This document shows positions 6,389 through 6,648 of a DNA stretch of 6,648 nt, piece by piece; position 1 is the first letter of the stretch, and each line of letters opens with the position of its first letter. Made by a program: the position numbers and the translations under genes. The notes below the pieces were generated by a model. The model made no database searches. It saw only the letters and a list, made by a program, of their open reading frames with translations, and was not told where the DNA came from. This stretch comes from Sedimenticola sp. (GTDB lineage: Bacteria > Pseudomonadota > Gammaproteobacteria > Chromatiales > Chromatiaceae), in the NCBI GenBank assembly GCA_030619405.1, contig JAUXBK010000151.1:1-6648 (forward strand), written 5' to 3'.

Positions 6389-6519
6389 GACAGGATTAAC
6401 AGGATTTTTCAAGATTGACAGGTTTTTTTATAAACTCTCTGCTTTCTGCGCACTTCAGATTATAGGGTACAGCCCCTTAACACAATCTTGTTAATCTTGA
6501 AAATCCTGTTAATCCTGTC
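6389..6519. repeat. AT-rich inverted-repeat element with 33-bp arms
   Basis: Left arm 6389-6422 and right arm 6487-6519 are reverse complements at 31 of 33 aligned positions with one inserted T, including 20 uninterrupted outer base pairs. Each arm is built from short ACAGGATTA-like units; GGAT or AGAT cores begin at 6393, 6402 and 6412. The 64-nt interior (6423-6486) holds no gene I recognise. T runs flank the structure (6382-6388 and 6523-6527). On the plus strand the stem is followed by TAATTTTT, so it could act as a terminator for plus-strand transcripts, although the loop is long. The composition is clearly more AT-rich than the flanking genes. From memory, similar GACAGGATTAACAGGAT inverted repeats are scattered through many bacterial genomes; their mobility system is not evident here. 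Confidence 0.85.
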
Positions 6520-6552
6520 TAATTTTTGGGTGCAGTTCGACCGATACCTCCC

Positions 6553-6564
6553 GTAACCGTTCAC
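6553..6564 (+). repeat. GTAACCGTTCAC boundary repeat, copy 3
   Basis: This copy is identical over 12 bp to 5268-5279. It lies 33 bp outside the right arm of the AT-rich inverted repeat and forms a direct repeat with copy 2 around that element. Confidence 0.65.
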
Positions 6565-6577
6565 TCCCCCTGCCGTT

Positions 6578-6648
6578 TTGAACCCCTCACCCTAACCCTC
6601 GGCTTTGGCATCCTGCGTCGCTCTACCTCCTCCATCCATGGAGTCGTC
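6578..6648. other. C-rich edge sequence resembling an interspersed repeat, truncated
   Basis: The run ACCCCTCACCCTAACCCTC (6582-6600) has the look of a widespread C-rich intergenic repeat. It is followed by sequence ending in a small palindrome, CTCCAT-CC-ATGGAG (6630-6643). On the reverse strand 6648-6601 is open and ends in a TAG, encoding a tail ending MDGGGRATQDAKAEG, so a partial gene end is also possible. Too little is visible to decide, and no function is assigned. Confidence 0.3.

Noticed and set aside
6270..6494. Small plus-strand open frame across the SAM hydrolase start and the AT-rich repeat
   Set aside because: It crosses a promoter region and an inverted repeat, has no ribosome site of note, and shows no recognisable motif.

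Overview
The window looks like chromosomal DNA of a gammaproteobacterium with fairly high GC. The basis is the block uvrA (forward) / yajR-like MFS transporter (reverse) / ssb (reverse), and UvrA, YajR and SSB proteins that read like close relatives of the Escherichia coli ones. From memory, Pseudomonas has the same uvrA-MFS-ssb arrangement, while E. coli has uvrA divergent from ssb without the transporter. I cannot name a genus; a sulfur-oxidising lineage is only a guess.

Layout, left to right. (1) 1-231, reverse: the amino-terminal part of a Uma2-family PD-(D/E)XK endonuclease gene, cut by the window edge. Its good ATG and ribosome binding site are one base out of frame with the body, so it may be broken. 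(2) 340-387: three short direct repeats immediately after the ssb stop. (3) 388-855, reverse: ssb. (4) 935-2329, reverse: a 12-TM MFS transporter with the carboxy-terminal YAM domain of YajR, probably co-transcribed with ssb. (5) 2330-2419: a 90-bp divergent control region with one convincing -10 box for uvrA. (6) 2420-5245, forward: full-length uvrA. (7) 5268-5554: an inverted-repeat element whose arms carry CGGAT units every 10-11 bp. Inside it is what I read as the decayed, internally deleted remnant of a GxxExxY-type (PDDEXK_3) gene. (8) 5558-6307, reverse: a SAM hydroxide adenosyltransferase (SAM hydrolase, DUF62) with its catalytic Asp-Arg-His intact. (9) 6340-6564: a second, AT-rich inverted-repeat element with a near-perfect 33-bp stem. 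(10) 6578-6648: C-rich sequence resembling an interspersed repeat, running off the edge.

The left two thirds is conserved DNA maintenance: UvrA recognises damage in nucleotide excision repair and SSB protects single-stranded DNA. The right third is accessory. The SAM hydrolase gene is bracketed by two palindromic elements, and the 10-12 bp word GTAACCGTTC(AC) occurs three times in the same orientation at their outer edges, plus one imperfect inverted copy. The element with the decayed nuclease-like gene, and the design it shares with the second element, are the best candidates for an under-described system here. Family names come from reading the translations by eye; no search was run.
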